A DNA stretch of 64,000 nucleotides, taken from Trichobilharzia regenti (taxonomy: Eukaryota > Platyhelminthes > Trematoda > Strigeidida > Schistosomatidae). The position numbers were made by a program, and so were the translations under genes. Position 1 is the first letter of the stretch, and each line of letters opens with the position of its first letter. Below are positions 27,450-31,289 of this stretch, one piece after another. Under the pieces are notes generated by a model. The model had not been told where the DNA came from. It made no database searches and worked only from the letters and a program-made list of their open reading frames with translations. The stretch covers positions 98,528,319-98,592,318 of the forward strand of contig OX235264.1 of assembly GCA_944472135.2 (NCBI GenBank). The letters are read 5' to 3'.

Positions 27450-29984
27450 TTTATCACATATATAAAATTATCTTTATATTTTAATTAAACACTGTTATTC
27501 TATTCTAATAAAGAGAAGTTACTTACATCTGTGAATTTAAATCACAAGTTGAACCATAGCTGATTGAATCAGTTTCATTGAAAGTTACAGTCTTTAGTGT
27601 GTCTTTATTTGAATTATCTAAAATTGTAGAAGACGAGATAGGAATTAACTCCTTGGAAGAATAGTCTAAGATATAGTATTAATTAAAATGATTATTTCAT
27701 AAACATACCTAGTGAATTTAATTTGTGGATGGCGTCTCGCAGTGGAATCCAGGATACCGCCCATTTCGTCCTATTTGCGACTCTTCAGCCAACTGGATGC
27801 ACCTGCATTTCCCAGTGAGTGATGATCTTCCCACCGAGGCTCAAACCCAGTGGGCATAGTTTCAAACGCCAAAGCGTTAAATGCCCAGACATCGTCGAAG
27901 CATCTGCAGAAAAAGCCGACGGACACGTCAACCTGACACCGAGCACTTCGGTCCAATCAATCGACGGGAAAATCTAAAACTTCAGTTAAATTAATATATG
28001 ACCCGTTGAAAAAGAGGTGGCTCTCGTGGCCCAAGTGGTCTGGTGGATAAAGCTTAAGCGTTTGAAACTGTGAGCACTGGGTTCGAGCCTCGATGGGAAC
28101 ATCATCACTCACTGGGAAATCCAGGCACATCAAGTTGGCTGACGAGTCCCAAATAGGACGAAATGCGCATCCTTGATTCCACTGCTAGACACCATCCACA
28201 AATTAAATTCTAATTAAATGCCCAGACATCGTCAAAGCATCTGCACAAGAAGTCGACATGTCAACCTGAGACCGAGCACTTCGGTCCGATCAATCGACGG
28301 GAAAATCTAAAAATTCAATTAAAATGCCTAGTGAATAATTAAAATATATAACCGTTGTTTAATTTTAGCGTTGAGTTGGGTAGTAAAATGATCAAAAAGA
28401 ATTAACTGAACTTTAATGCCTAATAAAACCATAAAGGTTTATTTCACTAAAATTTACATCATATTGTTGTATAAACATATTGGTGAAACATCTGAAGGGT
28501 TTAGCTCATGGAAGTAAACGATTCTCAGATGGATTAGTCTCTCATTCACTAACATCTTTTGGTGGTCATCCTCTCAGTAAATTCTAAGTTTCTTAGGATT
28601 GGAACAAATTCCTTATGGGTAAACCTTAGTACATAATTTGATAGTGACAATCTAACATAACGCGACCACGTTTTATGATAGAAGTGGTTTTACAATACAA
28701 GTCCTATCGTTGTTTTAATTAGCCTAAAATACAACACAGATTTTTACACAATGAATTCTGTCGTTATTTAACTGTTGAAGTATTATAAAGATATTGGGAG
28801 TGAAAGTATCCAATGAACACTTATCCATCATTTGGACCAACCAGTCAACCATTATTACTCATTCGTAGAATTCTGAAAGGAACAGGAGACCTCAACGGCA
28901 CATGTCCACTCTACTTAGTTCCCTGTCGTTACTTTCAGCTCGCTTTACAAATGACCACGAGCTTTGCTTTCTGTTCATATGATTATCTGCATGTCACATT
29001 CAGATGCTCACCCTGTTGCTTACCATCCGGATATACTGGATAGCATAGAGTGTAGTAGTGTAGTCTCACTTGAAGGCCTCTCCAGCATATATCCAATCTA
29101 TCTGTATTTCCTCTTGTATATTTAGTGAATTATAGGACCTTGGTTGGTTTACTGTACTACCACAGTCCCTTGTTACTTATTCTTTCTGGTCGGCCTTTAC
29201 TACCGAAGCAAGCTTTCTGTTAATTAAAGTCCAGAGGCTATGTGAAGTGTTCTTGGTGACGCACTAAGTCTCTCAACTTCACAGAAGCACTGACTTCACA
29301 TTACTGTTGAAAATTCGAATGTTCGTTCATATGCTGAGTATCTTAGATTTCTACACTTAATTCACAGAAATAAACACCTCTTTTGCTTTTCCAATCATGA
29401 ATGTCTTTGGTATTCTCAGCTATACTGCCGCCCATCACTTAAACGATACTGCTTAGATTAGATAAGTAAAGGAGATGACTCTCCTTGAATCTCCCCACCC
29501 CTGTTCATGGTGACTGGTGATGATTGTTTTCTTCATCATCTCTGTCTTATCTGTGTTACCTTGGAGTCCCGCCTTCAATACCTTTTTACCTCGAAATTAT
29601 TGATTTTCTCTCACGTGAATACAATACACCGTTAGATGTTTATTTTAAGTAGCTTGCTGACTACACAGAGGAATGAGTACAGTGAAAGAAAGATACTGTT
29701 TCCCTATATATATATATATATATAACACTATACGTACAGTATTCATCTGAAGAGTTCTGCCGACATTTTAAGAATTCATTAAAATATCTTACTTTTATAT
29801 TACCGTTTGTTACTTGTTCTACACTTCTTTAGAACAAGACAAAAAGTAAAACAAAATTTCTCATTCCGGAATAATGATAGGGAAATAAAGACAGAAAACT
29901 GTTTGTTACCTTGTAAGAAACTCAGTGTAAATTTAGAATCTGTTGACAGTGTATCCATTATTGACAAGACATATTCTCCGAAAT
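1851..29984 (-). CDS. Split gene for a coiled-coil protein, 7 exons recognised, partial at both ends
   Basis: Seven minus-strand exons (29984..29910, 27665..27527, 27024..26628, 22206..21889, 19319..19155, 13483..13316, 2029..1851) each have an AG acceptor and a GT donor, and every phase fits the next exon. Together they carry 1441 nt, or 479 whole codons, with no internal stop. The N-terminal third (first three exons) is Ser/Thr/Asn-rich and looks disordered. The remainder (exons four to seven) is rich in Glu, Lys, Gln and Leu with heptad-like spacing, so an extended coiled coil is likely. The most 5' exon begins mid-codon and the most 3' exon ends with two bases of a split codon, so further exons lie on both sides. 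I do not recognise the family. A centrosomal, cytoskeletal or vesicle-tether role would be a guess from the coiled coil alone. Introns reach 11.3 kb and are full of retroelements, as is usual for schistosome genes. Confidence 0.78.
2255..2530 (+). mobile_element. SINE-B copy: tRNA-like head plus hammerhead-like cassette
   Basis: The tRNA-like head at about 2399-2460 has an A-box-like 'CAGTGGCTGAATGGTTTG' and a B-box-like GTTCGAATCCC. It is followed at 2464-2490 by CTGAGGTGTCCC...GAGGCGAAAC, a degenerate form of the hammerhead cassette seen in better copies of this family (8965, 31035, 41450). I call the family SINE-B here. Confidence 0.55.
2630..2965 (-). mobile_element. SINE-D copy: tRNA-like head, hammerhead-like cassette, body
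   Basis: On the minus strand there is a tRNA-like head with B-box GGGTTCGGATCTC, then TGCTGACTGGTGAG, a stem GTGC/GCAC and GAAACC, then a body that includes CTGACTGACAGAATTCAG. The same modules occur at 56380-56705 and 57800-58095, but there the body block precedes the head. Confidence 0.55.
3010..3240 (-). repeat. PLE-like terminal repeat with hammerhead-like motif
   Basis: The minus strand at 3155-3119 reads CTGAAGA, A, GTTCG, an 11-nt loop, CGAAC, GAAACG. That is a CUGANGA box, a 5-bp stem II and a GAAA box. PLE terminal repeats in other animals are known to carry such minimal hammerheads. A related terminus is at 62590-62665. Confidence 0.45.
3785..4165. repeat. PLE-B termini in inverted orientation
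   Basis: At 3795-3860 the sequence reads as the minus-strand C-terminal/3' end of PLE-B (GATTCGATGACCAAAGACT). At 3910-4165 the same module reappears on the plus strand (CATCGAATCTTTATTCATCG, then TGAGCAACAAATTTAGCTCG followed by AAATG). No internal coding is left, so this is the end-to-end remnant of a fold-back PLE. Confidence 0.5.
4225..4485. repeat. Sm-alpha SINE in fold-back form with hammerhead relic
   Basis: The left part (4225-4377) is the reverse complement of Sm-alpha 3' sequence. The right part (4396-4481) is plus-strand Sm-alpha including the ribozyme. Bases 4330-4377 and 4434-4481 are exact reverse complements over 48 nt. The hammerhead at 4396-4456 keeps GTCCCAAATAGGAC and GAAA and the stem I partners ATCCAG/CTGGAT, but its first box is TTGACGAG instead of CTGACGAG, which should inactivate cleavage. 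Confidence 0.7.
4795..5035 (+). mobile_element. SINE-C copy: tRNA-headed, RTE-type 3' tail
   Basis: The head at 4800-4880 has tRNA-like A and B boxes (GTCGGTGGCATAGCG; GGGGTTCGATTTCC). The body follows (CCTCGCTAAGCCAG, then GCAACCCCATCCTGT) and the end reads GAGCCCTATATTCCACTGG then GAACGTGAAGG and an A-rich tail. At least six clear copies occur in the window. The end resembles the 3' end of the resident RTE LINE. Confidence 0.75.
5155..6125 (+). pseudogene. Penelope-like element remnant: RT and GIY-YIG parts
   Basis: Frame-broken plus-strand remains. At about 5245 the RT motif reads WLRYVGDTF (canonical YVDD; the first Asp is Gly). It is followed near 5370 by EPPFLDCIVKR and at about 5430 by SIFRKKTHSNKYLDF, which is the typical PLE 'PFLDVLV...YRKxTHTDxYL' stretch. 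At 5790-6125 another frame gives CVHKIKCMECDAIFIGQIS and then EHHRASL, a GIY-YIG endonuclease with the Tyr of YIG replaced by Phe. Several frameshifts and a mutated catalytic Asp mean it cannot be active. Confidence 0.75.
6126..6625 (+). repeat. 3' untranslated end of the PLE at 5155
   Basis: Non-coding and AT-rich. It ends near TAGCGAAACGTCAGTAAG (6578), a GAAAC-containing terminus like those of the other PLEs here. The exact boundary is not clear. Confidence 0.4.
6626..7479. other. Stretch with no recognised feature
   Basis: Very AT-rich intron sequence. The minus-strand 88-codon frame at 6998-7264 is low-complexity Phe/Ile/Lys and has no supporting splice context. Confidence 0.4.
7480..8625. 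mobile_element. PLE-B in fold-back form
   Basis: The left part (7480-8100) carries the 3' end and GIY-YIG domain on the minus strand. The right part (about 8345-8590) is an inverted copy of the 3' portion. Examples: 7725-7770 against 8370-8410, and CTTGATATGATTATGAGCAA at 8530 against its reverse complement at 7590. Arms of about 230 bp look roughly 90% identical by eye. Confidence 0.7.
7645..8091 (-). pseudogene. PLE-B GIY-YIG endonuclease fragment
   Basis: A 148-codon open frame. It starts with the linker AFKPTNSLRQDK, then NNIIYKIPLNDCEVNYIGQ (the GIY-YIG core as IYK...NYIGQT), SRVIRLAEHKNLAK, and a conserved tail with HALTRHNHTIRWERVKIL. The domain nicks DNA for target-primed insertion. 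The Arg/His/Glu region is present, so the domain itself looks almost complete, but no reverse transcriptase is joined to it, so the copy is 5'-truncated. Related fragments are at 36395-36720, 14590-15120 and 9640-9980. Confidence 0.75.
8925..9075 (+). repeat. SINE-B 3' part with hammerhead-like cassette
   Basis: Contains GTGGATGCGTACTGATGAAG, then GTCCCAAGGTAGGAT and GAAACAGATGTCCAG. The CTGATGA box is intact and GAAAC is present; stem II carries extra bases. The tRNA-like head is missing. Confidence 0.6.
9353..9607 (-). CDS. Unidentified 85-codon open frame
   Basis: The minus strand reads a charged, balanced protein (LVQEFKRKLNLNYCV, then QCKREVDKQYHIAQTIEG). It lies just downstream, on the same strand, of a PLE-B fragment at 9640-9980. 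It does not match the GIY-YIG C-terminus of PLE-B and has no convincing splice sites, so it may be another element or chance. Confidence 0.2.
   Translation of the reverse strand: MGFVRRSSSTSSFLRLSYSRRILLVQEFKRKLNLNYCVRPVTVVKETGMQWLSLAQCKREVDKQYHIAQTIEGNMTAYKTGVDT
9640..9980 (-). pseudogene. PLE-B fragment: end of RT and start of GIY-YIG
   Basis: The minus strand gives KFKQPDKFIQKCIRKYEN (the end of the PLE RT region), then, after a frameshift, VGIKVAFKPMN and LKDLVKPTKQSNLAYPIPC. These match the AFKPTNSLR...VDPIKQNNIIYKIP stretch of the copy at 7645. It is broken by frameshifts and a small duplication. Confidence 0.55.
9981..10394. other. Stretch with no recognised feature
   Basis: AT-rich intron sequence with no recognised coding or repeat module up to the start of the PLE-A arm. 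Confidence 0.35.
10578..10973 (+). pseudogene. PLE-A reverse transcriptase fragment
   Basis: An open frame of 131 codons. The RT catalytic motif is WIRYVDDTF (about residues 28-36) with both Asp present, then EIPFLDVLVKQ and YRKSTHTDQKLNYNSN, diagnostic for PLE reverse transcriptases. After LFKR the frame joins DNA that belongs to the GIY-YIG domain. A deletion of several hundred bases has therefore removed the end of the RT and the YIG core. The next frame (10912-11146) carries the rest. Confidence 0.75.
10912..11146 (+). pseudogene. PLE-A GIY-YIG C-terminal fragment
   Basis: Reads RRPLRLRIHEYKLAVKRHN and QFDWDDVQILDRGN, almost the same as the intact segment at 43640-43790 (RPLRLRIHDHKLAVKRHD). 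It lacks the YIG core because of the deletion at its 5' side. Confidence 0.7.
11555..11730 (-). repeat. SINE-B body fragment
   Basis: Contains GCCCATAAATTCTAACTTCT and CGGCGAGTATTTGCCCTAAC, the same order as the SINE-B copy at 16505-16640. Confidence 0.5.
11765..12040 (-). repeat. PLE-B 3' terminal fragment
   Basis: Contains CTTGTGCATTGGGGTAGAAT and ACTGGATAACGTTTTGAAC then ACAATTTATTTTTCATAATC, the PLE-B terminus as at 7480-7600. Coding has decayed. Confidence 0.55.
12041..13315. other. Intron stretch with no recognised repeat
   Basis: AT-rich sequence of the 11.3-kb intron. I see no coding and no clear repeat. Confidence 0.35.
13316..13483 (-). CDS. Coiled-coil gene, sixth recognised exon (168 nt)
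   Basis: The acceptor is CTAAAATAG|GAA and the donor AAG|GTGAGT. It has 56 codons, phase 0 at both ends, reading EIEERIHKSNEVK at the start and INQCYDQKWK at the end. The centre (LLKDELKEKEFEV) has clear heptad periodicity. An exon model that starts at the internal Met would miss about 22 codons; the acceptor and the open frame extend upstream of that Met. Confidence 0.8.
13700..14345 (-). mobile_element. RTE-clade LINE 3' end
   Basis: The minus strand gives the family's C-terminal remains: RIEKARNTFINLKSIWKSSS, then MTELERITNRKQLWDQTNK, NLQEEVEMDWIVAEVRW and the 3' tail from 13870 to 13700. Stops break the frame. Near twins are at 18320-19090 and 51740-52395 on the plus strand. Confidence 0.7.
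14375..15120 (-). pseudogene. PLE-B 3' end and GIY-YIG C-terminal remnant
   Basis: The terminus at 14440-14510 (GATGTCTCGAGCACAATTTA) is followed by the equivalent of the GIY-YIG C-terminal coding (GATTCGATGAACAAAGACTC at 14639) and, near 15050-15120, the equivalent of the CEVNYIG region. Heavily frameshifted, with a foreign patch around 14850-14920. Confidence 0.5.
15121..15809. other. Stretch with a weak repeat-like segment
   Basis: At 15530-15690 there is sequence resembling the control region of a tRNA-headed SINE (GCTTAGACGCTTGACG, TGGCCTAAACGGTGAGG), but I cannot place it in a family. Nothing else is recognised. Confidence 0.25.
15810..16960 (+). pseudogene. Old PLE-A copy interrupted by SINE-B
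   Basis: Translated in shifting frames, this reads DAKTEEDKNNTMNKID, LECEKQYVSQSLRPP, ISAERHGMHLFIS and NLKILGRENTKNIKEF. These follow the intact PLE-A GIY-YIG domain at 43550-43800 in order (KEDKTNIIYKIN, CEQHYIGRSGRPL, AVKRHDVHSLIS, VQILDKGNNKNAREF). The YIG core is lost (YVS). A SINE-B sits at 16330-16655, and PLE 3' sequence (KIHKNNQSQ) resumes after it. Confidence 0.55.
16330..16655 (-). mobile_element. SINE-B copy, nearly full length
   Basis: The minus strand reads a body (ACTAGTGGGAAG-like 5' region, GGCAGAAATTAGAATTCATG), a tRNA-like head (TGGTTCGAACCCC type B-box at about 16434-16448), then GCGTACTGCTTTGGAGTCCC, AGACTAGGACGAAGCAG and a tail. The CTGATGA box has become CTGCTTTGGAG and GAAAC has become GAAGC, so the ribozyme-like cassette is dead here. 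It is inserted into a PLE-A. Confidence 0.65.
17130..18020 (+). pseudogene. LINE C-terminal remnant (RTE-like) with nested insert
   Basis: Plus-strand frames read KVEDMKGLVIFNHRCLHPIS, VKWHNTIGSTEVRGEV, ETTSTEMLKIHVTHEYPSR and, after an insert at 17545-17755, GSQWRRYTQSV. This is the well-known fluke LINE C-terminal segment (VFDHRCLR...SNxEVR...LRWLGHVLRMP...NRxQWRRCIYSL). It is degraded throughout. The insert consists of a CR1 3' end and a SINE-C head. Confidence 0.6.
17560..17755 (-). mobile_element. Nested CR1 3' end plus SINE-C head
   Basis: Bases 17580-17630 match the CR1 3' end on the minus strand (GGTATTTTTGGTACAGG, GAATTTTCAGCATG). Bases 17655-17750 match the tRNA-like SINE-C head (GGTCGAACTCCG, GCGTTGGTGGCACAGTGG when reversed). 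Together they split the LINE remnant around them. Confidence 0.5.
18320..19090 (+). mobile_element. RTE-clade LINE 3' end with nested CR1 tail
   Basis: It has the YLGSIVSTTG motif near 18335, then ERESGRRET, MTELERITNKK at 18628 and the 3' tail. At 18968-19050 a minus-strand CR1 3' end (AATAATAATAATAGTAACAG then CTTTATTCC) interrupts the tail, and the RTE tail GTTCCACTAGGAATCC resumes at 19051. Confidence 0.65.
19155..19319 (-). CDS. Coiled-coil gene, fifth recognised exon (165 nt)
   Basis: The acceptor is ATTCACAG|AGT and the donor CAA|GTAAGT. It has 55 codons, phase 0 at both ends, starting SIALAREKEQSTK and ending LRQIKQLEQ. Composition is helix-forming (Ala, Glu, Gln, Leu, Arg) with one Tyr-rich patch. 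RTE and CR1 repeat debris abuts the exon on the lower-coordinate side, ending about 60 bp away. Confidence 0.8.
19456..20029. other. Intron stretch with no recognised feature
   Basis: No convincing coding or repeat was seen between the exon at 19319 and the CR1 remnant. Confidence 0.35.
20030..20850 (-). mobile_element. Diverged CR1-clade LINE 3' part
   Basis: The 3' end AATAATAATAGTAATAAT and CTTTTTTCCAAAACAG match the CR1 terminus. On the minus strand at about 20680-20810 the reading LSFPGLLKKEYISLCR then LNQLINILVDSH matches IFPGLLKKEF...LNQLINTIVDRH of the copy at 39113. Old and frameshifted. Confidence 0.55.
20851..21469. other. Intron stretch with no recognised feature
   Basis: No coding or recognised repeat seen. 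Confidence 0.35.
21470..21720 (-). repeat. Diverged SINE-C copy
   Basis: Read on the minus strand it has the tRNA-like end (GGCGTTGGTAGTTTAATAG), a body, and the tail 'CTTCAAGTCTTCTGTTCCAC'. Many substitutions. Confidence 0.45.
21833..21857. repeat. TA dinucleotide microsatellite
   Basis: An uninterrupted TA run just downstream (minus sense) of the donor of the exon at 21889. Confidence 0.85.
21889..22206 (-). CDS. Coiled-coil gene, fourth recognised exon (318 nt)
   Basis: The acceptor is AAATTTAG|GAA and the donor CAA|GTATGT. It has exactly 106 codons, phase 0 at both ends. The N-terminal half (ELSDKKFAQIIGKLNKINEK) leads into a strong amphipathic helix (CEMLQTYLDFLETRKQSLEK, then VITDLQQEYRKSQQ). 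A Gly/Ser break (GRGNESQGKLDS) follows and then another helix. The heptad-like Leu/Ile spacing indicates the start of the coiled coil. Confidence 0.8.
22640..23025 (-). mobile_element. Diverged RTE tail, interrupted by CR1
   Basis: The minus-strand RTE tail includes CCAGTTCATCTCCATTTCC and GATGGTCTACGGGAGAATG. RTE sequence seems to resume at 23816-23960 (GTTATCTTCTTTATGTTC, GTCCTGTCTCC), so the CR1 at 23026-23815 is probably inserted in it. Confidence 0.5.
23026..23815 (+). mobile_element. CR1-clade LINE, 5'-truncated 3' part
   Basis: Encodes MFHLTLYVRKFRQSGIKQSV, SQFVNSCILPIPPYC and LIFPGLLKKEFVLLR, the end of the CR1 ORF2, nearly the same as the minus-strand copy at 39657-39875. It ends with the family 3' end (GAAAATTCCATACCTG, TTTGGAATAAAGCTG) and TTATTATTACTATTATT. 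Several stops follow the 77-codon frame, so it is dead. Confidence 0.75.
23961..25069. other. Intron stretch with no recognised feature
   Basis: No coding or clear repeat was recognised. Confidence 0.35.
25070..25500 (+). pseudogene. LINE C-terminal remnant (RTE-like)
   Basis: Degenerate version of the segment at 17130: blocks equivalent to LEIEDMKRLVNVENLCIYLI, then a Trp/Leu-rich part and finally TGVVQNRSQCQQYI (canonical AQNRxQWRRCIY). Heavily mutated. Confidence 0.45.
25570..25830 (-). repeat. Diverged SINE-B copy
   Basis: Has a tRNA-like B-box in reverse (AAGGTCGAACCTAGG) and the reverse A-box-like 'GACCATTCAGTCATTGGG', then the family body. The hammerhead-like part (GTCTGAGACTGTTTAACAG) has decayed. 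Confidence 0.5.
25835..26060 (+). repeat. Diverged SINE-B copy, opposite orientation
   Basis: TCCCAGTGGCTGAATGGTC at 25842 is the family A-box region. The following part is reshaped, and the end (ATATCAATCCGTGATCAA) matches the SINE-B tail. With 25570-25830 it forms a head-to-head pair. Confidence 0.5.
26340..26555 (-). repeat. Diverged SINE-C copy
   Basis: Reads the tail (GGGTAGAACATTAGGCTTC) through the tRNA-like end (GTGCATCAGTGGTTAAGGG in reverse). The copy lies directly before the exon at 26628. Confidence 0.5.
26628..27024 (-). CDS. Coiled-coil gene, third recognised exon (397 nt, longest)
   Basis: The acceptor is CTTTTAG|A and the donor AGT|GTAAGT. The exon reads 1 nt + 132 codons. 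The product is polar: an acidic/Asn-rich start (EKKLPNANLTNN), a Lys/Arg patch near the middle of the second half (KYTPKKNKAPRSRS), and an acidic Ser-rich end (EDSDEELS). It looks like a linker rather than a folded domain. I see no catalytic motif. This is the longest open exon of the gene, and the continuous frame over almost 400 nt in AT-rich DNA is the strongest single sign of real coding. Confidence 0.82.
27376..27445. repeat. Long TA microsatellite (about 70 bp)
   Basis: An uninterrupted TA run inside the short intron between the exons at 27024 and 27527. Likely length-variable between individuals. Confidence 0.9.
27527..27665 (-). CDS. Coiled-coil gene, second recognised exon (139 nt)
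   Basis: The acceptor is ATCTTAG|AC and the donor AT|GTAAGT, which matches the donor consensus. The exon reads 2 nt + 45 codons + 2 nt, beginning YSSKELIPISSS and ending TCDLNSQ. The trailing AT joins the A of the next exon to make Ile. The product is Ser/Thr/Asn-rich and probably unstructured. The long TA microsatellite at 27376 sits in the short intron just downstream. Confidence 0.76.
27718..27995 (-). mobile_element. Sm-alpha SINE with hammerhead, minus strand
   Basis: Contains, on the minus strand, a tRNA-like head region, a ribozyme segment (27806-27739: GCAGGTGCATCCAG, TTGG, CTGAAGAG, TCGCAAATAGGAC, GAAATGG) and a 3' body rich in the GTCGATTGATTGGACCGAAG motif. One stem II pair is lost (GTCG against GGAC) but CTGANGA and GAAA are intact. 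Confidence 0.75.
27739..27806 (-). ncRNA. Hammerhead ribozyme of Sm-alpha, altered stem II
   Basis: Core boxes CTGAAGA and GAAA are present. Stem I partners ATCCAG and CTGGAT can pair, with a 4-nt TTGG spacer before the core. Stem II has one mismatch, and the stem III segment is lengthened. Cleavage, if any, is expected to be weak. Confidence 0.5.
28014..28345 (+). mobile_element. Sm-alpha SINE with conserved hammerhead core
   Basis: The head (28020-28100) has a tRNA-like B-box (GGGTTCGAGCCTC). It is followed by the ribozyme at 28121-28185 and a 3' body (CCAGACATCGTCAAAGC, GACCGAGCACTTCGG, CAATCGACGGGAAAATC). It sits head to head, a few tens of bases away, with the minus-strand copy at 27718-27995. 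Confidence 0.8.
28121..28185 (+). ncRNA. Hammerhead ribozyme of Sm-alpha, core intact
   Basis: CTGACGAG (28139), stem II GTCC/GGAC with AAATA loop bases, GAAA (28160) and the cleavage triplet ATC after the TGCGC stem III. Stem I pairs ATCAAG with CTTGAT; both sides carry the compensating change relative to ATCCAG/CTGGAT. A 4-nt TTGG spacer lies between stem I and the core. In flukes such SINE ribozymes self-cleave; activity here is untested. Confidence 0.65.
28346..28974. other. Intron stretch with no recognised feature
   Basis: AT-rich. No exon or repeat recognised. Confidence 0.35.
28975..29645 (-). mobile_element. Diverged RTE-clade LINE 3' end
   Basis: On the minus strand the blocks run in family order: the MDKTEVMKV-like region near 29540 (CTTCATCATCTCTGTC), the ARIGKAKEVF-like part near 29380, and TATATCCAATCTATCTG near 29090. 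Frames are broken. Confidence 0.5.
29703..29724. repeat. Short TA microsatellite
   Basis: An uninterrupted TA run of about 22 bp, 3' of the exon at 29910 in gene sense. Confidence 0.85.
29910..29984 (-). CDS. Coiled-coil gene, first recognised exon (75 nt)
   Basis: The acceptor is a pyrimidine-rich tract ending CACTAG and the donor is G|GTAACA. The exon reads 2 nt + 24 codons + 1 nt. It starts FGEYVLSIMDTL and ends TLSFLQ. Its trailing G combines with AC of the next exon to give Asp, which supports the splice. The leading two bases (AT) show that a 5' exon exists; I could not find it with confidence in the next few kilobases, which are SINEs and a LINE. Plus-strand readings here are shadows. 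Confidence 0.68.
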
Positions 29985-30384
29985 CTAGTGAGGAAAATAA
30001 AAGCAAACAAACAAAATTAAGTGACTTATACATTTTCATTGCTACGACACAAATAAAATGACAAAATTGAGCAAACTTTGGTAAAAGAGAAAAACAGAAA
30101 ATGCCACCAGAATTTTGATGCCATATGCGGTTTGCTTCAATTGAGTACAGAATTAATCTACAACGATTTCTCTTAGTCTATAATACATGTAAGAACTGAT
30201 ATATCCGACAAAATTATCAATGATATTTGCTGAAATAGTAAAAATGTAAATGACTTAACATTGAGTAAATTGTCTCTTGAATAGAAAAGACTCTGTGTTT
30301 CTTTTCTGCATTCAAAGAACCCCTTAACAAAGTGGTGAATAATACACAAGTTTTTACAATGTGAGAATGAATATTTTCTATAGT

Positions 30385-30685
30385 TTGGCTTGTAAGGGTT
30401 AATTATGCTTTTACGAGTTGATCACGAATTGATATCGGTTAGAGAACCATTGAAAACCAGCCAGGAAGTACGTCCAGATAGCTGTTTCCTCCATCCTAGT
30501 TTGGGAATCGTTGGCATTACGCACCCACTGGGGTTCGAATCCACGACCTTTCGGTTACAAGGCAAGCTCGTTTACCATTCACCAACTGCGACGCGATTCA
30601 ATGGCTCATGAATTCCAACTTCTACCAATTCGTGATTTAGTTCGACCTCAACCATTGTCGTTGGTGGGACATGCATCAATCTATC
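30385..30685 (-). mobile_element. SINE-B copy
   Basis: Minus strand: tRNA-like head (B-box GGATTCGAACCCC type), then GGGTGCGTAATGCCAACG, TCCCAAACTAGGATGGAG and GAAACAG, then the family tail. The cassette has an extra GGAG before GAAAC. Confidence 0.65.
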
Positions 30686-30769
30686 AATGGTTCTCTATCT
30701 GATATCAATCTGTGATCAACTCGTAAAAACATAACTAACCCTTACAAACCAACTATATATAAAATTAAT

Positions 30770-31150
30770 CTGGTGCTCGCTAGTGACTTGCTAAAGGATG
30801 CAGTTTCCTGGAGTCAGTTCTAGCAAGAAGTCGTGACCAGTGAGGTCCATTCAGATGTCATGTGTGACGATGGATGTCCCACCAACGACAATGGTTGGGG
30901 TCGCGCTAAATCACGAATTGGTAGAAGTTAGAATTCATGAGCCATTGAAGAATCGGGTCCCAGTGGGTAAATGGTATGCAAGTTTGCCTTGTAGCCAGAA
31001 GGTTCTGGTTTGGAACCGTAGTCGTGGGTGCGTACTGTCGATGATTCCCAAACTAGGATGAAACAGCAGCTGTCTGGCGGTACTCTCTGGTTTTCATTGG
31101 TTCTCCAACTGATGTCAATGCGTGATCAACTCGTAAAAAGAATGAATATA
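30770..31150 (+). mobile_element. SINE-B copy with hammerhead-like cassette
   Basis: Body (GACCAGTGAGGTCCATTCAG, GGATGTCCCACCAACGAC), head (CCCAGTGGGTAAATGG, B-box GTTTGGAACCG), then GTACTGTCGATGATTCCC, AAACTAGGAT, GAAACAGCAGCTGTCTGG and the tail ATGCGTGATCAACTCG. It faces the minus-strand copy at 30385-30685. Confidence 0.65.
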
Positions 31151-31289
31151 TTTGTAGAACTTTACAATCTCATTTTATTTCATGGATTTTCTCAGCTTAG
31201 TACATTCTAAAAAATATCAAATTATGTAAGCTACAAAATGATATTTGAATATTGTGTTTTCATAGTGACACTGAAAAGAAATCATTTTT

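Noticed and set aside
29807..30061. Plus-strand 84-codon frame
   Set aside because: It is antisense to the exon at 29910-29984 and is explained by it.
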